57,558 nt of DNA, taken from assembly GCA_024103005.1 (NCBI GenBank), contig JAGFJA010000024.1, positions 1-57,558 of the forward strand, read 5' to 3'. The notes beneath the pieces were generated by a model, which saw nothing but the letters and a program-made list of their open reading frames with translations, had not been told where the DNA came from and searched no databases. This stretch comes from Saprospiraceae bacterium (GTDB lineage Bacteria; Bacteroidota; Bacteroidia; Chitinophagales; Saprospiraceae). Shown here piece by piece: positions 45,641 to 55,274 of this stretch; positions within the stretch are counted from its first letter, which is position 1; each line of letters starts with the position of its first letter. The position numbers and the translations under genes were made by a program.

Positions 45641-45982
45641 TTATGGTGAGCTGGATGCAATGGAATAAAGCTTCATTTCAAGGTCTCTGTAATAGGCTAC
45701 ATTTTGATTAGGAATGATGTCTATTATGTGGTTGCGGTATTCCAGTCTGATAAGCCGGCATTCAAGATTCATGGCAATTACAGGTAAGAAGTCCTTAGTA
45801 GTCAGCAATTCAGGAATATACACGTCAGAATTTTTGGTCGGCACACTGCCGTTAACCCAGTTTCTTGAGCAATTCCAGTCTTTTTCCCTCCCCGGCGCTC
45901 CACCTTGCCATACACATAGATTTTGAGATTGTGAAGTGATACTAACCAGTACCAATCCAACGATAACTAAAATGTTTTTCAT
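45641..45982 (-). CDS. Small secreted protein, twin A
   Basis: The 113-aa protein has a signal peptide (KNILVIVGLVLVSITSQSQ) and a mature part WQGGAPGREKDWNCSRNWVN, GSVPTKNSDVYIPEL and a helical C-terminus. The DWN..NW.NG..P...SDV.IP pattern is that of the start of large Bacteroidota surface-adhesin domains, but here stands alone. Twin B (46411-46749) is about two-thirds identical, and both share a 23-bp upstream box. Function unknown; I infer a recent tandem duplication. Confidence 0.75.
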   Translation of the reverse strand: MKNILVIVGLVLVSITSQSQNLCVWQGGAPGREKDWNCSRNWVNGSVPTKNSDVYIPELLTTKDFLPVIAMNLECRLIRLEYRNHIIDIIPNQNVAYYRDLEMKLYSIASSSP

Positions 45983-46080
45983 GCTTTAAACTTTTATTGT
46001 GTGAAAAATAAATTTCTGATTATTTGTCTGTAGGTTCTTATTATTTTCCTCGCCTCACCCGGGTGTTTCTTTATTTCTTT

Positions 46081-46103
46081 TGATATGACAAAGATGGTGT
46101 CAA
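46081..46103 (-). promoter_or_regulatory. Conserved 23-bp upstream box of twin A
   Basis: The 23 bases are identical to 46851-46873 and lie about 100 bases before each twin gene, with otherwise unlike flanks. On the minus strand they read TTGACACC, then ATCTTTG, which is close to a -7 box, so a shared promoter or operator is likely. Confidence 0.5.
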
Positions 46104-46286
46104 TTTCCCTCCAGATCAACAGTTGAAAAACCAATTCATAGCTGGATTTTGACGGTATTTTTATAAGTTAATAGACCCATATATCCATCGTTGAAAAAAC
46201 ATCTTTTCCTAAATCTTCAATGTGATGACCGGCGATAAATTTCAATTGAAAAATATGGGCAAGGAGCCAGATGAGATATGGTATGT

Positions 46287-46325
46287 ATAAAAGAGAAGCC
46301 ACCAAGATTTTTGGTGGCTTCTCTT
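46287..46325 (-). terminator. Rho-independent terminator of twin B
   Basis: A perfect 15-bp stem (AAGAGAAGCCACCAA / TTGGTGGCTTCTCTT) with a 5-nt loop, followed on the minus strand by TTTTAT. It lies about 85 bases past the twin B stop. Confidence 0.75.
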
Positions 46326-46410
46326 CCGTATTCTGTCCTTGATGTATTTATCTATATCCGGTTCAGGATGTGTTTAATGTTCGCTTCGAAAGATTAACTA
46401 TACATTTTTA

Positions 46411-46749
46411 TTACGGCGAACTGGAAGCAATCGCTTTTAGTTTCATATCGAGTTCCCTGTAATAATCCTCACTTTGATGCATGATATCAATGATATGGTA
46501 GCAAAACTCTAATTTGATCAGATGGCATTTTACATTAGAATAAATTTCAGGAAAAAACTTTCTGGTGGTAGGCAGATCCGGTATGAATACATCTGATTGA
46601 AGTGTAGGAACCTTGCCGTTAACCCAGTTTCTGGTGCAATTCCAGTCTTTTTCTCTGCCGGGCGCACCACCTTTCCATACACATAGAGTTTGAGATTGTG
46701 AAGTGATACTAGCCAGTACCAATCCAACGATAATTAAAATGTTTTTCAT
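46411..46749 (-). CDS. Small secreted protein, twin B
   Basis: Started at the ATG at 46749, this is a 112-aa paralogue of twin A. It has the same signal peptide, WKGGAPGREKDWNCTRNWVN core, SDVFIPDL and the same last residues (IASSSP). The two cysteines of the core are kept in both, so a disulfide is likely. The upstream TTG at 46806 would add a poor N-terminus and is rejected. It ends at the strong terminator at 46287-46325, so twin A has its own promoter. Confidence 0.75.
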   Translation of the reverse strand: MKNILIIVGLVLASITSQSQTLCVWKGGAPGREKDWNCTRNWVNGKVPTLQSDVFIPDLPTTRKFFPEIYSNVKCHLIKLEFCYHIIDIMHQSEDYYRELDMKLKAIASSSP

Positions 46750-47257
46750 GATATAAAAATTTAGATTAAAAAATAATATTCCCCTTCTTTGTAATTTTTC
46801 TTCCACTCGTTTTCTTTCTCTTCTTTATTGAAGAATCTTTTTTCTTCGTTTGATATGACAAAGATGGTGTCAAAATTTTTTCAACACCACAGTTAATTAC
46901 CTAATTTAAAAGAGGAATTTGACTGAAAAATTTTTCCGCTATTTGACGCAATCCGGTAGGGTTTTATGAACAATTGCGGTGTTTATTTACAACGGTCTTT
47001 TAAAATAACAACAATAAGAAAGTGAAGGGCAGAAGGGGATTATTGGTTTTGATTTGATTCCAATTGTTTACGTGCATACAACCAGGAAAAATATTGATTT
47101 GCAGTCCTCAACTTTACTCCGAAATCATTTACTTCTATAAAAAGTTTTAAAAAGACCGAGTTTGACTTTGATTTGGATGACGCCAGCCCAAATAATATTT
47201 TAAAAATTGAAATATTTGTACCTTGCAGCCTAATTTTATTATTTAAACATAGTTAAA
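46750..47257. other. Divergent promoter region
   Basis: The 500-base region carries the 23-bp box of twin B (46851-46873) and the upstream region of the beta-helix gene. Apart from the box, I see no gene, hairpin or repeat. Confidence 0.5.
46851..46873 (-). promoter_or_regulatory. Conserved 23-bp upstream box of twin B
   Basis: Identical to 46081-46103 upstream of twin A; see there. The flanks differ on both sides, so the box is under selection or the duplication is patchy. Confidence 0.5.
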
Positions 47258-48724
47258 ATGAGATTACTATTTACACTAATTGGTTTGTTATTCCTGGCTC
47301 TATCAGCCCGGGCACAATATTCAACGCCCAATACAGGGGTCAACTGGAGCTTAGACTCCATCGCTCTCCATTCTCCGACCACCGTAACTGTTTCCGGTTC
47401 TACCTATACGTTACTTGAGGAACTGGTTATTGAAGAAAAGGATTCTTTGAGAATTGATTCCAATATAAGGCTGGAAATAGCCGGAGGTATAGAAGTAGGT
47501 GTGAAAGGATATTTTTATTGCAGTGCTGATTCTATTGTCATTACGACTACAAATCAGGAAGACCCATATAAGGGATTCTGGTGCTTCGAAACCGCAGAAG
47601 TATATTTTAATCATACCCGTATAGAAAAAGGGGGCGGTATCAAGGTCATCACCCCTAATTTCCTGATGGAAAACTGCGAGGTTTCTGATAACAATCTGGA
47701 CAGAGGCTCATCCACCGGCAGTGCCATTTCCTTTTCGAAAGGAAGCCCGGTGGTGAGAAATACAATATTCAAAAACAACTTCCATCCGGCACTTTCCTCC
47801 GGAGCCAATACTTCCGTAGCAATTCAAATACTAAATTGTTACTTTGAAGGTAATAATCAAAAAAACAACAATCGTCCGCAAATCAACATGGGCCCCAGCG
47901 GCGATGCAGACACCACCAGAATTATCGGAAATAAAATCGTAGGAAACAGAGACCTTACCGTTGTGGGTGGATTATCGGTATCAAGTCTTATCGGTGTCCC
48001 CAATCAATTTATCATCCGTTCCAACGATATCTTTGACAACCGTTATGGTTTTACCTCTGCCGGACCTTCTACAGGAATCATCGAAAACAACAATATTTAC
48101 GACAATAATACCGAAACCAACCCTCAGGTAGGCGGTAGCGGTATTTCCCTCTACAATACCGGCATGGTTATGATTTCAGGTAATAATATCCGTAACAACC
48201 TGTGGGGCATCACACTGATAGAAAAAGCTCAGGCCAATCTGGGCAGCGACGATCCGGGCGACTTCAACCCCGGACTCAACACCTTTTCAGACAATGGCAA
48301 TGGCGGACAGATATACGCCCTGTACAACAATACTGCCAACGAAGTCAAGGCACTGCACAATTGCTGGATTGAAGGTCAGTTTTCTACCATAGAAGAGGTT
48401 GAAAGCGTCATCTTCCACGTCAAGGATGATACCACTTTGGGGAAAGTAATCTATGAGCCCTTTGAATGTGGCCAGATAACATCCACTTCCGAAAGAGATC
48501 CGGTGTCGCTCAAGGTTTATCCCAATCCTACAAATGCAACCTTCTCGTTCGCAGCAGAGCATACCGGAATACTAAAAATTTACAATACGGCAGGTGTTTG
48601 TCTTTTTACTAAAAAAGTCAATGCCGGAACAATTGAGATTAACTCACTTCTCGCTCCCGGCCTGTATCTGGTGACATTTGGCGATGGACTTTCATTTGCC
48701 TCTCAAAAGCTGATTATCCGATAA
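47258..48724 (+). CDS. T9SS-sorted right-handed beta-helix protein
   Basis: The 488-aa protein has a signal peptide (LFTLIGLLFLALSARA then Q). The middle part has parallel beta-helix repeats rich in Asn (IIRSNDIFDNRYGF, IIENNNIYDNNTE, MISGNNIRNNLWG), the pattern of pectate-lyase-like proteins. The C-terminus is a type A T9SS sorting domain (LKVYPNPTNATFSF, LKIYNTAG, LLAPGLYLVTFG). It should be exported and cell-surface attached. No catalytic motif is visible, so it may be an adhesin or polysaccharide-binding protein. A terminator follows. Confidence 0.88.
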   Translation: MRLLFTLIGLLFLALSARAQYSTPNTGVNWSLDSIALHSPTTVTVSGSTYTLLEELVIEEKDSLRIDSNIRLEIAGGIEVGVKGYFYCSADSIVITTTNQEDPYKGFWCFETAEVYFNHTRIEKGGGIKVITPNFLMENCEVSDNNLDRGSSTGSAISFSKGSPVVRNTIFKNNFHPALSSGANTSVAIQILNCYFEGNNQKNNNRPQINMGPSGDADTTRIIGNKIVGNRDLTVVGGLSVSSLIGVPNQFIIRSNDIFDNRYGFTSAGPSTGIIENNNIYDNNTETNPQVGGSGISLYNTGMVMISGNNIRNNLWGITLIEKAQANLGSDDPGDFNPGLNTFSDNGNGGQIYALYNNTANEVKALHNCWIEGQFSTIEEVESVIFHVKDDTTLGKVIYEPFECGQITSTSERDPVSLKVYPNPTNATFSFAAEHTGILKIYNTAGVCLFTKKVNAGTIEINSLLAPGLYLVTFGDGLSFASQKLIIR

Positions 48725-48769
48725 GATTACAATTGTTGCTTCGGTGTTTTTTTAAAAACAAAATGAAAT

Positions 48770-48820
48770 AACGGTTTCAGACGCTTAGTTTGACTATCAG
48801 CATCTGAAACCGTTTCTTTT
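48770..48820 (+). terminator. Rho-independent terminator
   Basis: A 12-bp perfect stem (AACGGTTTCAGA / TCTGAAACCGTT) with a 21-nt loop, then TTCTTTTT, 45 bases after the beta-helix stop. Confidence 0.75.
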
Positions 48821-48841
48821 TGAATAAATCTTAAATACGAA

Positions 48842-49930
48842 TTATTCGGCGACTTTAGCCTTTGGTGTGAGGCTGAGCTTCAATGAAAATACATGTGAAA
48901 GTCGCGTCTCTGAGACATTGCCTATATTGGTGAGGGCATAGTCTATATTGACTGAACCCAAACCAAGACCAATTCCGACATTTGGCTGGACAGTCCATGA
49001 TTTCTTGTTGGTCGTGATATCGGTTATTTGCTGGATGTTGTTGATGCCGCCGCGCAAGAAAAACAAATGTTTGTATCGGTATTCGGCTCCCAGATGAGGG
49101 TTGATAGATACAGGATCGGAAGAGATTAGCGTATTTCTTTTGCCGTCAGTGGTGGCATCTAAGTTGAGCTCAAAGAGGATTTCTCCTTTTTTCCCTACAG
49201 CTGTTTTAATTCCGCCTGCAAGGATGATGGTTGGCCGGGTAATTTCAGTACCTTTTACTACTACATCATTGCCTGTCGCCGTGAGAACTGCTTTTTCAGC
49301 TTCGGTAAAGGTTCCGTTCCAGGTGTTAAACGTGGTCGTAATATCTTTTCCCATAATGCCAAAATACCACTTCGGTCCGAGGTGTTGTATGCCCAGGTCT
49401 ATACCGAAGCCGATGGCATTGGCAAAGGTTCCGATTTTTCTGCTTACCACCTTGACACTTCCGCCGATACGCCAGGCAGGATTTTTCAGGGCACGGGCAT
49501 AAGAGCCAAAAATGCCATAGTCCACGGCACTGAAGGTCTTGATGCGGTCGTAGTTTATTTCACCATTCTCATCGATCAATGACAGTGTATTGGGAATACC
49601 GTCAATTCCAAACCGAATGATTCCGACGGAAATAGCCTGATTATTGTGCAGCGTTTTAGCCAGACCTATATAGTCATAATTGCCCACTCCGGAAAACCAG
49701 GAAGTGTGCATGGCAGCGACCTGAAGTCCGGCTTCTATTTGACTTAGTCCTGCAGGGTTCCAGAAGTTCGCTGTTACGTCATTGGCAGAGGCACTCACGG
49801 CATTGCCCATAGCAAGAGCTCTTGCTCCCACGCCGATGGAGAGAAATTCGTTGCTGTATTTCACCTGAGCGTCTGATTGACCATAACTCAGACACAGAAA
49901 TACAAAAAAGATAATTTGTCTGAACCTCAT
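48842..49930 (-). CDS. PorV/PorQ-family outer-membrane protein
   Basis: From the ATG at 49930 the protein has 362 residues with a signal peptide (IIFFVFLCLSYGQSDA). The family hallmark follows at the mature start: YSNEFLSIGVGARALAMGNA and then ANDVTANFWNPAGL. The rest reads as alternating barrel strands ending in SLKLSLTP. PorV-type proteins are FadL-like barrels; PorV shuttles T9SS cargo to the surface, and paralogues are common. Since a T9SS cargo is encoded beside it, a role in that system fits but is not proven. Upstream ORF codons to 50005 are not used. Confidence 0.88.
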   Translation of the reverse strand: MRFRQIIFFVFLCLSYGQSDAQVKYSNEFLSIGVGARALAMGNAVSASANDVTANFWNPAGLSQIEAGLQVAAMHTSWFSGVGNYDYIGLAKTLHNNQAISVGIIRFGIDGIPNTLSLIDENGEINYDRIKTFSAVDYGIFGSYARALKNPAWRIGGSVKVVSRKIGTFANAIGFGIDLGIQHLGPKWYFGIMGKDITTTFNTWNGTFTEAEKAVLTATGNDVVVKGTEITRPTIILAGGIKTAVGKKGEILFELNLDATTDGKRNTLISSDPVSINPHLGAEYRYKHLFFLRGGINNIQQITDITTNKKSWTVQPNVGIGLGLGSVNIDYALTNIGNVSETRLSHVFSLKLSLTPKAKVAE

Positions 49931-50045
49931 AAATATTTTATGTACTGTAAAAGTATCTGATTTAACGTTAAATTGGCAAATAAAAGTGTTAAGATATAAT
50001 TTCAAATCAAAAAAGATATTATTTTACCTGTTCTTTAATTCTTAT

Positions 50046-51743
50046 ATGATGCACTTTCTGAAATTATTGTCATCGCTATCCTTTTTTATTTGTTTTGTAT
50101 CTTGTATGACACCAAATAAAGCATACAAAAACCATACCAAAGATATGCACTCTATGGTAGTGTGCAGCCATCCTGCAGCCGCCAAGGCAGGTATTGACAT
50201 ACTCAAAGCCGGAGGCAATGCCTATGATGCAGCCATCGCCACGCAGTTTGCACTGGCAATTGTGTATCCCCGTGCCGGAAATATTGGTGGCGGCGGCTTT
50301 ATGGTAGGACGTGATGCAGATGGAAAGTGTTTTGCACTTGACTTCAGGGAAAAAGCTCCGGAAGCCGCATCGGAAGACATGTACCTTGACGATCAAGGCA
50401 ATGTAATTCCGGATAAAAGTCTTGTAGGCATCTTTGCTGCCGGTGTGCCGGGGTCGGTGGATGGTATGTGGACCTTATTCAATGAAAAGGGGAGTCTGCC
50501 GTGGAATCAGCTGATCCAGCCTGCAATAGACCTGGCTAAGAATGGTGTGGTACTGACAGAGAAGGAAGCTGCACACATGAATGAGTATTCGGTAATCATA
50601 GATTCAGTTTCCGGTTTTAAAACCAATTATGGTAGTAAAAAATGGAAAAAAGGAGACCTCTTTGTACAGTCTGCCCTGGCTCATACCCTTGAAAATATAA
50701 GGGATTTCGGCAGGGACGGTTTTTACAAAGGCAAGACAGCCGAAGATATCGTCCGTACCTCCGGGCAGCATCAGGGACTTATTACTCAGTCGGATCTCGA
50801 TAATTATCACAGTCGTTGGAGAAGCCCTATTTTTTGTGAATACAAAGGCTATCAACTCTGCCTCATGCCGCCACCATCCAGCGGTGGGGTCCTCATCGCA
50901 CAAATGCTTAGGGTGATGGAGCAGATGAAGCTATCCGAAAAAGGATTCAACACGGCAGCGTACATTCATGGACTGACAGAAATACAGCGCCGTGCCTATG
51001 CCGACCGGTCAGAATATTTCGGTGACCCGGACTTCGTGGTCAACCATGTCAATACCTTGCTGTCTCAGAAGTATATCGACTCCAAATATAGTGACATCAA
51101 AGTGGACAAAGCCACTCCCAGCAGTGAAATTAAAAAAGGTGATGTCAATAGAATAGAAAGCTTCGAAACTACCCACTTTTCCATCGTTGATAAATGGCAA
51201 AATGCAGTGGCAATCACGACTACACTCAATGGCAACTATGGTTCCAAGCTGGTGGTTGAAGGTTCAGGATTCCTGCTTAACAACGAAATGGACGACTTCA
51301 GCGTAAAGCCGGGAAGTCCCAATCAATTCGGCCTCATCGGCGGAGAAGCCAACAGTATCCGGCCCGGCAAGCGGATGCTGAGCAGTATGACACCTACCAT
51401 CATCAGCAAAGATGGCAAGTTGTATGCAATCGTCGGCACACCGGGCGGTTCGACTATTATTACGGTCAATCTCCAGATTATTGCTGACCTGATAGACTTT
51501 AACATGAGTATGGAAGAAGCAGTATTGGCTCCCAAGATGCACAGCCAGTGGCTTCCTGATGAGATTTATCTGGAAAAGGGAAGATTTGATTCAGCGATAA
51601 TAAATCAGCTCGAAGCCATGGGACACCGGGTGAAAGAAGTCAAATCTCTGGGCAAACCCGACTGTATTAAAGTCTTACCGGATGGAAGCCTGGAAGGAGG
51701 AACGGACCCGTCAAAAGGCGATGGCACAATTGAAGGTTTTTGA
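50046..51743 (+). CDS. ggt: Gamma-glutamyltransferase
   Basis: The protein splits gamma-glutamyl bonds of glutathione and similar compounds in the periplasm. The 565-aa precursor has a lipoprotein-type signal (FFICFVSC) and the family N-terminus GGNAYDAAIATQFAL with LDFREKAPEAA. The autocleavage site is before T375 (SFE/TTHFS), and the small subunit has GSGFLLNNEMDDFS and the GTPGGSTIIT loop. All are intact, so a two-chain active enzyme is expected. The ATG at 50046 is 115 bases from the divergent PorV-family gene. Confidence 0.95.
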   Translation: MMHFLKLLSSLSFFICFVSCMTPNKAYKNHTKDMHSMVVCSHPAAAKAGIDILKAGGNAYDAAIATQFALAIVYPRAGNIGGGGFMVGRDADGKCFALDFREKAPEAASEDMYLDDQGNVIPDKSLVGIFAAGVPGSVDGMWTLFNEKGSLPWNQLIQPAIDLAKNGVVLTEKEAAHMNEYSVIIDSVSGFKTNYGSKKWKKGDLFVQSALAHTLENIRDFGRDGFYKGKTAEDIVRTSGQHQGLITQSDLDNYHSRWRSPIFCEYKGYQLCLMPPPSSGGVLIAQMLRVMEQMKLSEKGFNTAAYIHGLTEIQRRAYADRSEYFGDPDFVVNHVNTLLSQKYIDSKYSDIKVDKATPSSEIKKGDVNRIESFETTHFSIVDKWQNAVAITTTLNGNYGSKLVVEGSGFLLNNEMDDFSVKPGSPNQFGLIGGEANSIRPGKRMLSSMTPTIISKDGKLYAIVGTPGGSTIITVNLQIIADLIDFNMSMEEAVLAPKMHSQWLPDEIYLEKGRFDSAIINQLEAMGHRVKEVKSLGKPDCIKVLPDGSLEGGTDPSKGDGTIEGF

Positions 51744-51949
51744 GCTACAAATTTATTGTAATATACGACAAAAGCCATACAAGTCCACGATATCGGCGTA
51801 TCATGAATAAGTAATAGGCATTGAAAAAATACATTTATCATCATTACCTAAAAAGTGCCGGCATATTCTGACCCGGTATCCGGTATTTATGGTATATTTA
51901 ACAGCTAAATTTAATAATCGGATTTTACCCCTCATAAGAATCAGCATGT

Positions 51950-53365
51950 ATGGCAGAAGGTGATCAGCGGATTGATGCGGCATCAGGCAGGTTGGCTGTC
52001 GGTGTCATGCTTGTCTTGCTGATACTTGCTATGATGTTTATGAAACTCAGGATGTTGTTCCTTGATGCTCCCTTTATGCTGGCCAACATCATCAATGCAG
52101 GACATCCGATGATTATGGAGCATCGCTATGGTTCAATCATCACCCAAATATGGCCATGGCTTGGCATGCAGCTTGACCTGCCGTTGGTCTGGCTGATGCA
52201 ACTTTATAATTTTGCTTTTAATGCTTTTTATCTGTGTGTTGCCCTGTTATTGGTATTCCGATGGAGGCAATACGATCTTGCCGTGTTGCTGGCACTTTAT
52301 TACACACTGATGGCAGGGGCAGCATTTTATTGGACCAACAATGAGATACACCAGTCTGTTGCCTGGTTCTTTGTATGGTGGGGATTGTACAGATACCAGA
52401 AGATAAAGAATGTCCCGATCGGTATCCGAATATTTACTTTTGAACTGACTGCCTTGTTGGCTGTCATCACCCATCCGCTGATGATTCCTGTCATCTTTTT
52501 TACCTGGATATTTGAGACCGGACGACATCTCGGAGTGATGGAAAGCAGGAAGAATATTGTCCTGTTTACGGCACAACTAATTGGTGTCATATTGATTCGA
52601 ATTTTACTGAGCCTCTATTCCGGTTGGTATGACCAAGATAAACTTTTGACAGTCCGTAATAATTTTACGCTGAATCCGGCAGAAATTGTCCACAAGCCGT
52701 TATTTGCAGAGTTGATTCGTGAGTATTTGACGACACAGTGGTTGGCGACCCTCTTTTTTGTGGTGTCTTTGTTGCTCTTGTTGTACCATCGGAAATATAT
52801 GCTGACAGTGGCTTATCTGGCATTTGTGGCAGGGTATCACTTTTTATTTCTATCGGCATTTGATCATTGGATAGACTTTTATTCTCAAAGCGAGTTGATG
52901 CCGCTTTCGATAATCATTGGCATACCTGCACTGTCTTACCTCCCGGTCCTTTTAAAAGGCAGGTCATTATTTATTATTTTCTTCCTCATTTTTACCTACA
53001 GGATTTTTATAATTTATGAGGAGTCAAATGTATTTCAACGGCGATTGGATAAGACGCAAGCAATTTTAAGGGAAATGAAAACAAGGAATATCTCTAAGGC
53101 AATCATTCCGGAAAACGCAAACCTTCAGCATGAATATCTGATGACGTGGGGCCTTCCTTCAGAGTCGCTTATTCTTTCATCCATCAGAAATGACGGCGAC
53201 TGTCGGACATTTAAAATAATTACTCAAAAAGATACGGTACAAGCCTTACAGACACTACGTAACAGTTATCTTGACTGCTTCAAACAAGTACCGGCGTCTG
53301 AGCTCAATTCCCGGTATTTCAGGATAGATACGAGTTCCGGATATCAATTACTGCAAGTAAAATGA
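51950..53365 (+). CDS. Polytopic membrane protein, unknown
   Basis: The 471-aa protein has 10 to 11 predicted helices, an acidic short loop with a Asp after the first (LDAPFMLANI), then HRYGSIITQIWPWL and YWTNNEIHQS, and a 100-residue soluble C-terminus. The general layout recalls GT-C lipid-linked sugar transferases, where an Asp/Glu in the first loop is catalytic, but I do not recognise a family. It is convergent with two minus-strand genes whose stop lies 3 bases away, and those also look envelope-linked. Confidence 0.6.
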   Translation: MAEGDQRIDAASGRLAVGVMLVLLILAMMFMKLRMLFLDAPFMLANIINAGHPMIMEHRYGSIITQIWPWLGMQLDLPLVWLMQLYNFAFNAFYLCVALLLVFRWRQYDLAVLLALYYTLMAGAAFYWTNNEIHQSVAWFFVWWGLYRYQKIKNVPIGIRIFTFELTALLAVITHPLMIPVIFFTWIFETGRHLGVMESRKNIVLFTAQLIGVILIRILLSLYSGWYDQDKLLTVRNNFTLNPAEIVHKPLFAELIREYLTTQWLATLFFVVSLLLLLYHRKYMLTVAYLAFVAGYHFLFLSAFDHWIDFYSQSELMPLSIIIGIPALSYLPVLLKGRSLFIIFFLIFTYRIFIIYEESNVFQRRLDKTQAILREMKTRNISKAIIPENANLQHEYLMTWGLPSESLILSSIRNDGDCRTFKIITQKDTVQALQTLRNSYLDCFKQVPASELNSRYFRIDTSSGYQLLQVK

Positions 53366-53368
53366 AGT

Positions 53369-54313
53369 TCATCTAAATATTTTGGTAAGTTTGCCGACTA
53401 ATAGACCGGGCCATCTTGACATGACCAATTTGCGGACACTGTCGCCGCTGAGTAAATGGTTACTGTCTTCAAGATAGGCGATAAGCTCACGTTGTGTATT
53501 GGTAATTTGCATATCTTCATGGATTGGGACGGTCACTGCCTGTGAAAATAATTTAAAAAAATCATTGTTGAGATACTGCCTCATGTCAATTCCGTTTAAA
53601 GAACCGATTTGCAGGAAATTCTCATCAATTCCTTCTCCATAAAGGAAAAAAGGGATTCCCATCTCGATGGAATAATAGGCGTAAGAACCCGGGTAATTGC
53701 TGGTGGTGTACCGAAATCGGCGCATAGTGTCATACAAAACGTCTGCAAATCCGGAATTGCCTATGTAACCATTGGTGATGACACGGAATCCGGCCTCCTC
53801 AAATATCCTGTGATGACCCTGCAATACGTCATAATAATAAAGACATATCGTAATCGGATGAAAATGTGCCGGCAACTGACGCAGCGCATAAGCATAGGCG
53901 CGATAGCCGGAACTAAAGTCAAATTCACTGGAAGAGTGGGAGGGGAAGGCAAGGGTACCTGCCCGATCCGGATAAGGTTCAATATTTTTCAGTCGCCTGT
54001 ATTGAGAAAAAAGCGGGCCAATGGGATACGCTACCTTACCTGTTTGTGCGGTAAAGTTTTTTACCCGATGCGAATTGTCCAAAAAAATTAATTCATGCTT
54101 GCTGTCTGTTAATCGATTAAAGAAGTGCTCAAACTGAAAGTTGACTCCGTGTTCCAGCAGGCAGACGTATGAAACAGGGACATATCCGGGAATATGAAAT
54201 ATTTTTTTAAAAATAGCGGCCATGCCATATAAGTCGCTCAGTCGCGGTTTACCGTAGCTTTTTGCCTTTTGTTCGGTGATATATGCTTCCGTTACTTCAA
54301 TCATAGGCTTCAT
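53369..54313 (-). CDS. Putative surface-glycan glycosyltransferase-like protein
   Basis: The 314-aa soluble protein has a first half with VCLLEHGVNFQFEHFFN and a second with alternating strand/helix segments (AGFRVITNGYIG, YPGSYAYYSIEMGIPFFLYG). It looks like a two-Rossmann-fold (GT-B) or capsule-type transferase, the SYAYYSIEMGIPF segment resembling the acceptor/sugar-binding loop of such enzymes. Family not recognised with confidence. Its start overlaps the end of the preceding DUF6962-like gene by 17 bases, so they are coupled. Role in glycan or polymer synthesis is inference. Confidence 0.5.
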   Translation of the reverse strand: MKPMIEVTEAYITEQKAKSYGKPRLSDLYGMAAIFKKIFHIPGYVPVSYVCLLEHGVNFQFEHFFNRLTDSKHELIFLDNSHRVKNFTAQTGKVAYPIGPLFSQYRRLKNIEPYPDRAGTLAFPSHSSSEFDFSSGYRAYAYALRQLPAHFHPITICLYYYDVLQGHHRIFEEAGFRVITNGYIGNSGFADVLYDTMRRFRYTTSNYPGSYAYYSIEMGIPFFLYGEGIDENFLQIGSLNGIDMRQYLNNDFFKLFSQAVTVPIHEDMQITNTQRELIAYLEDSNHLLSGDSVRKLVMSRWPGLLVGKLTKIFR

Positions 54314-54986
54314 CTTTTGTGTCCATCAAATCGAAACTTTTGCTAAACAAAATAATTCCGACAATCATCCACAGGTGGGAAATGTCATTGGTATCCAAAA
54401 AGGGGTCAATTCGGACTTCAAAAATAAATAGCAACAAGGTAAGAATACCTGCCAGCACACCTCCCAAATACCATAGGCTGCCCCTGTCTTTAGTTTGGCG
54501 GTAAATGTGCCATTCTATCATTCCGCAAAAAAAAGTAAGGGTTATTGCCGAATAGATGGCAACAATATAAAACCTGGAATATATCGAAATGACGACAATT
54601 GCAACGAATAAAAACAGTAGATTCAGGAATAAAAACCTGTCAATGAGTTTTTGAGTATGGAAGGGATGGATATGAAAATGATGGGCATGGTGGAGGGCTC
54701 CCCTTACGGCAAAATAAGATCCGATTAGTGCGAGGACCCATCCCGGGATAGAGTAATTGATGGAGAAATAGGACTTGAAACCATGGCTGAAAATCCCGCC
54801 CCAAAAGGCTGCTATGCCGGTAAAAAACAGAAAAAAGCCGAAGTTGCGGATAAAGACGATATCCTTTTTATTACCAAGAAAGACCTTGCGGCTGCAATAA
54901 ATACTGGTAGCGCAAATCACAGAATTGGTTAATAGGGTGACAGGCTCTGATATAATCCACCCTGCGATGTGTACCGGTTGTTGCAT
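54297..54986 (-). CDS. DUF6962-like six-helix membrane protein
   Basis: The 229-aa protein has six to seven membrane helices and a His-rich loop between helices 3 and 4 (LHHAHHFHIHPFHTQK). The N-terminal half reads SEPVTLLTNSVICA, the C-terminal ends ISHLWMIVGIILFSKSFD. It fits a DUF6962-type family of unknown role in Bacteroidota; some relatives of this shape are called lipid or ceramidase-like. The histidine loop could bind metal. It is the first gene of a two-gene coupled unit with the 314-aa protein. The 288-base gap to the next gene holds a short fragment only. Confidence 0.7.
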   Translation of the reverse strand: MQQPVHIAGWIISEPVTLLTNSVICATSIYCSRKVFLGNKKDIVFIRNFGFFLFFTGIAAFWGGIFSHGFKSYFSINYSIPGWVLALIGSYFAVRGALHHAHHFHIHPFHTQKLIDRFLFLNLLFLFVAIVVISIYSRFYIVAIYSAITLTFFCGMIEWHIYRQTKDRGSLWYLGGVLAGILTLLLFIFEVRIDPFLDTNDISHLWMIVGIILFSKSFDLMDTKDEAYD

Positions 54987-55274
54987 GATGCAAATATAGT
55001 GAGTCTTTTTGTGAGTGGTGGTTTTTCTATGGGAGATATTCTGGTGTGATAAGAATAACCGGTTTTACACAGGTATGGCTGGGTTGAGATTGAAGTGTGT
55101 AAGCCGCATAGTTAGTTCATAACCGGTAAATCTCAATAAAGAAGTAATGCAAGAGATTCAAAATATTTTGAGCAAGGAACAATTAAAAATTTTCAGCAGC
55201 TTCATAAGAAGTGGAATATAATGACTAAAACCCAATATTAATGAAGGCCAATCAGGGTTTTATCTGAAACGATA

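Noticed and set aside
49931-50045. Overlap of the PorV-family and ggt genes in their longest frames
   Set aside because: Both longest frames use extensions before the signal peptides; with the chosen ATGs the genes do not overlap.
54987-55274. 24-codon plus-strand frame near 55147
   Set aside because: Too short, no signal or context.
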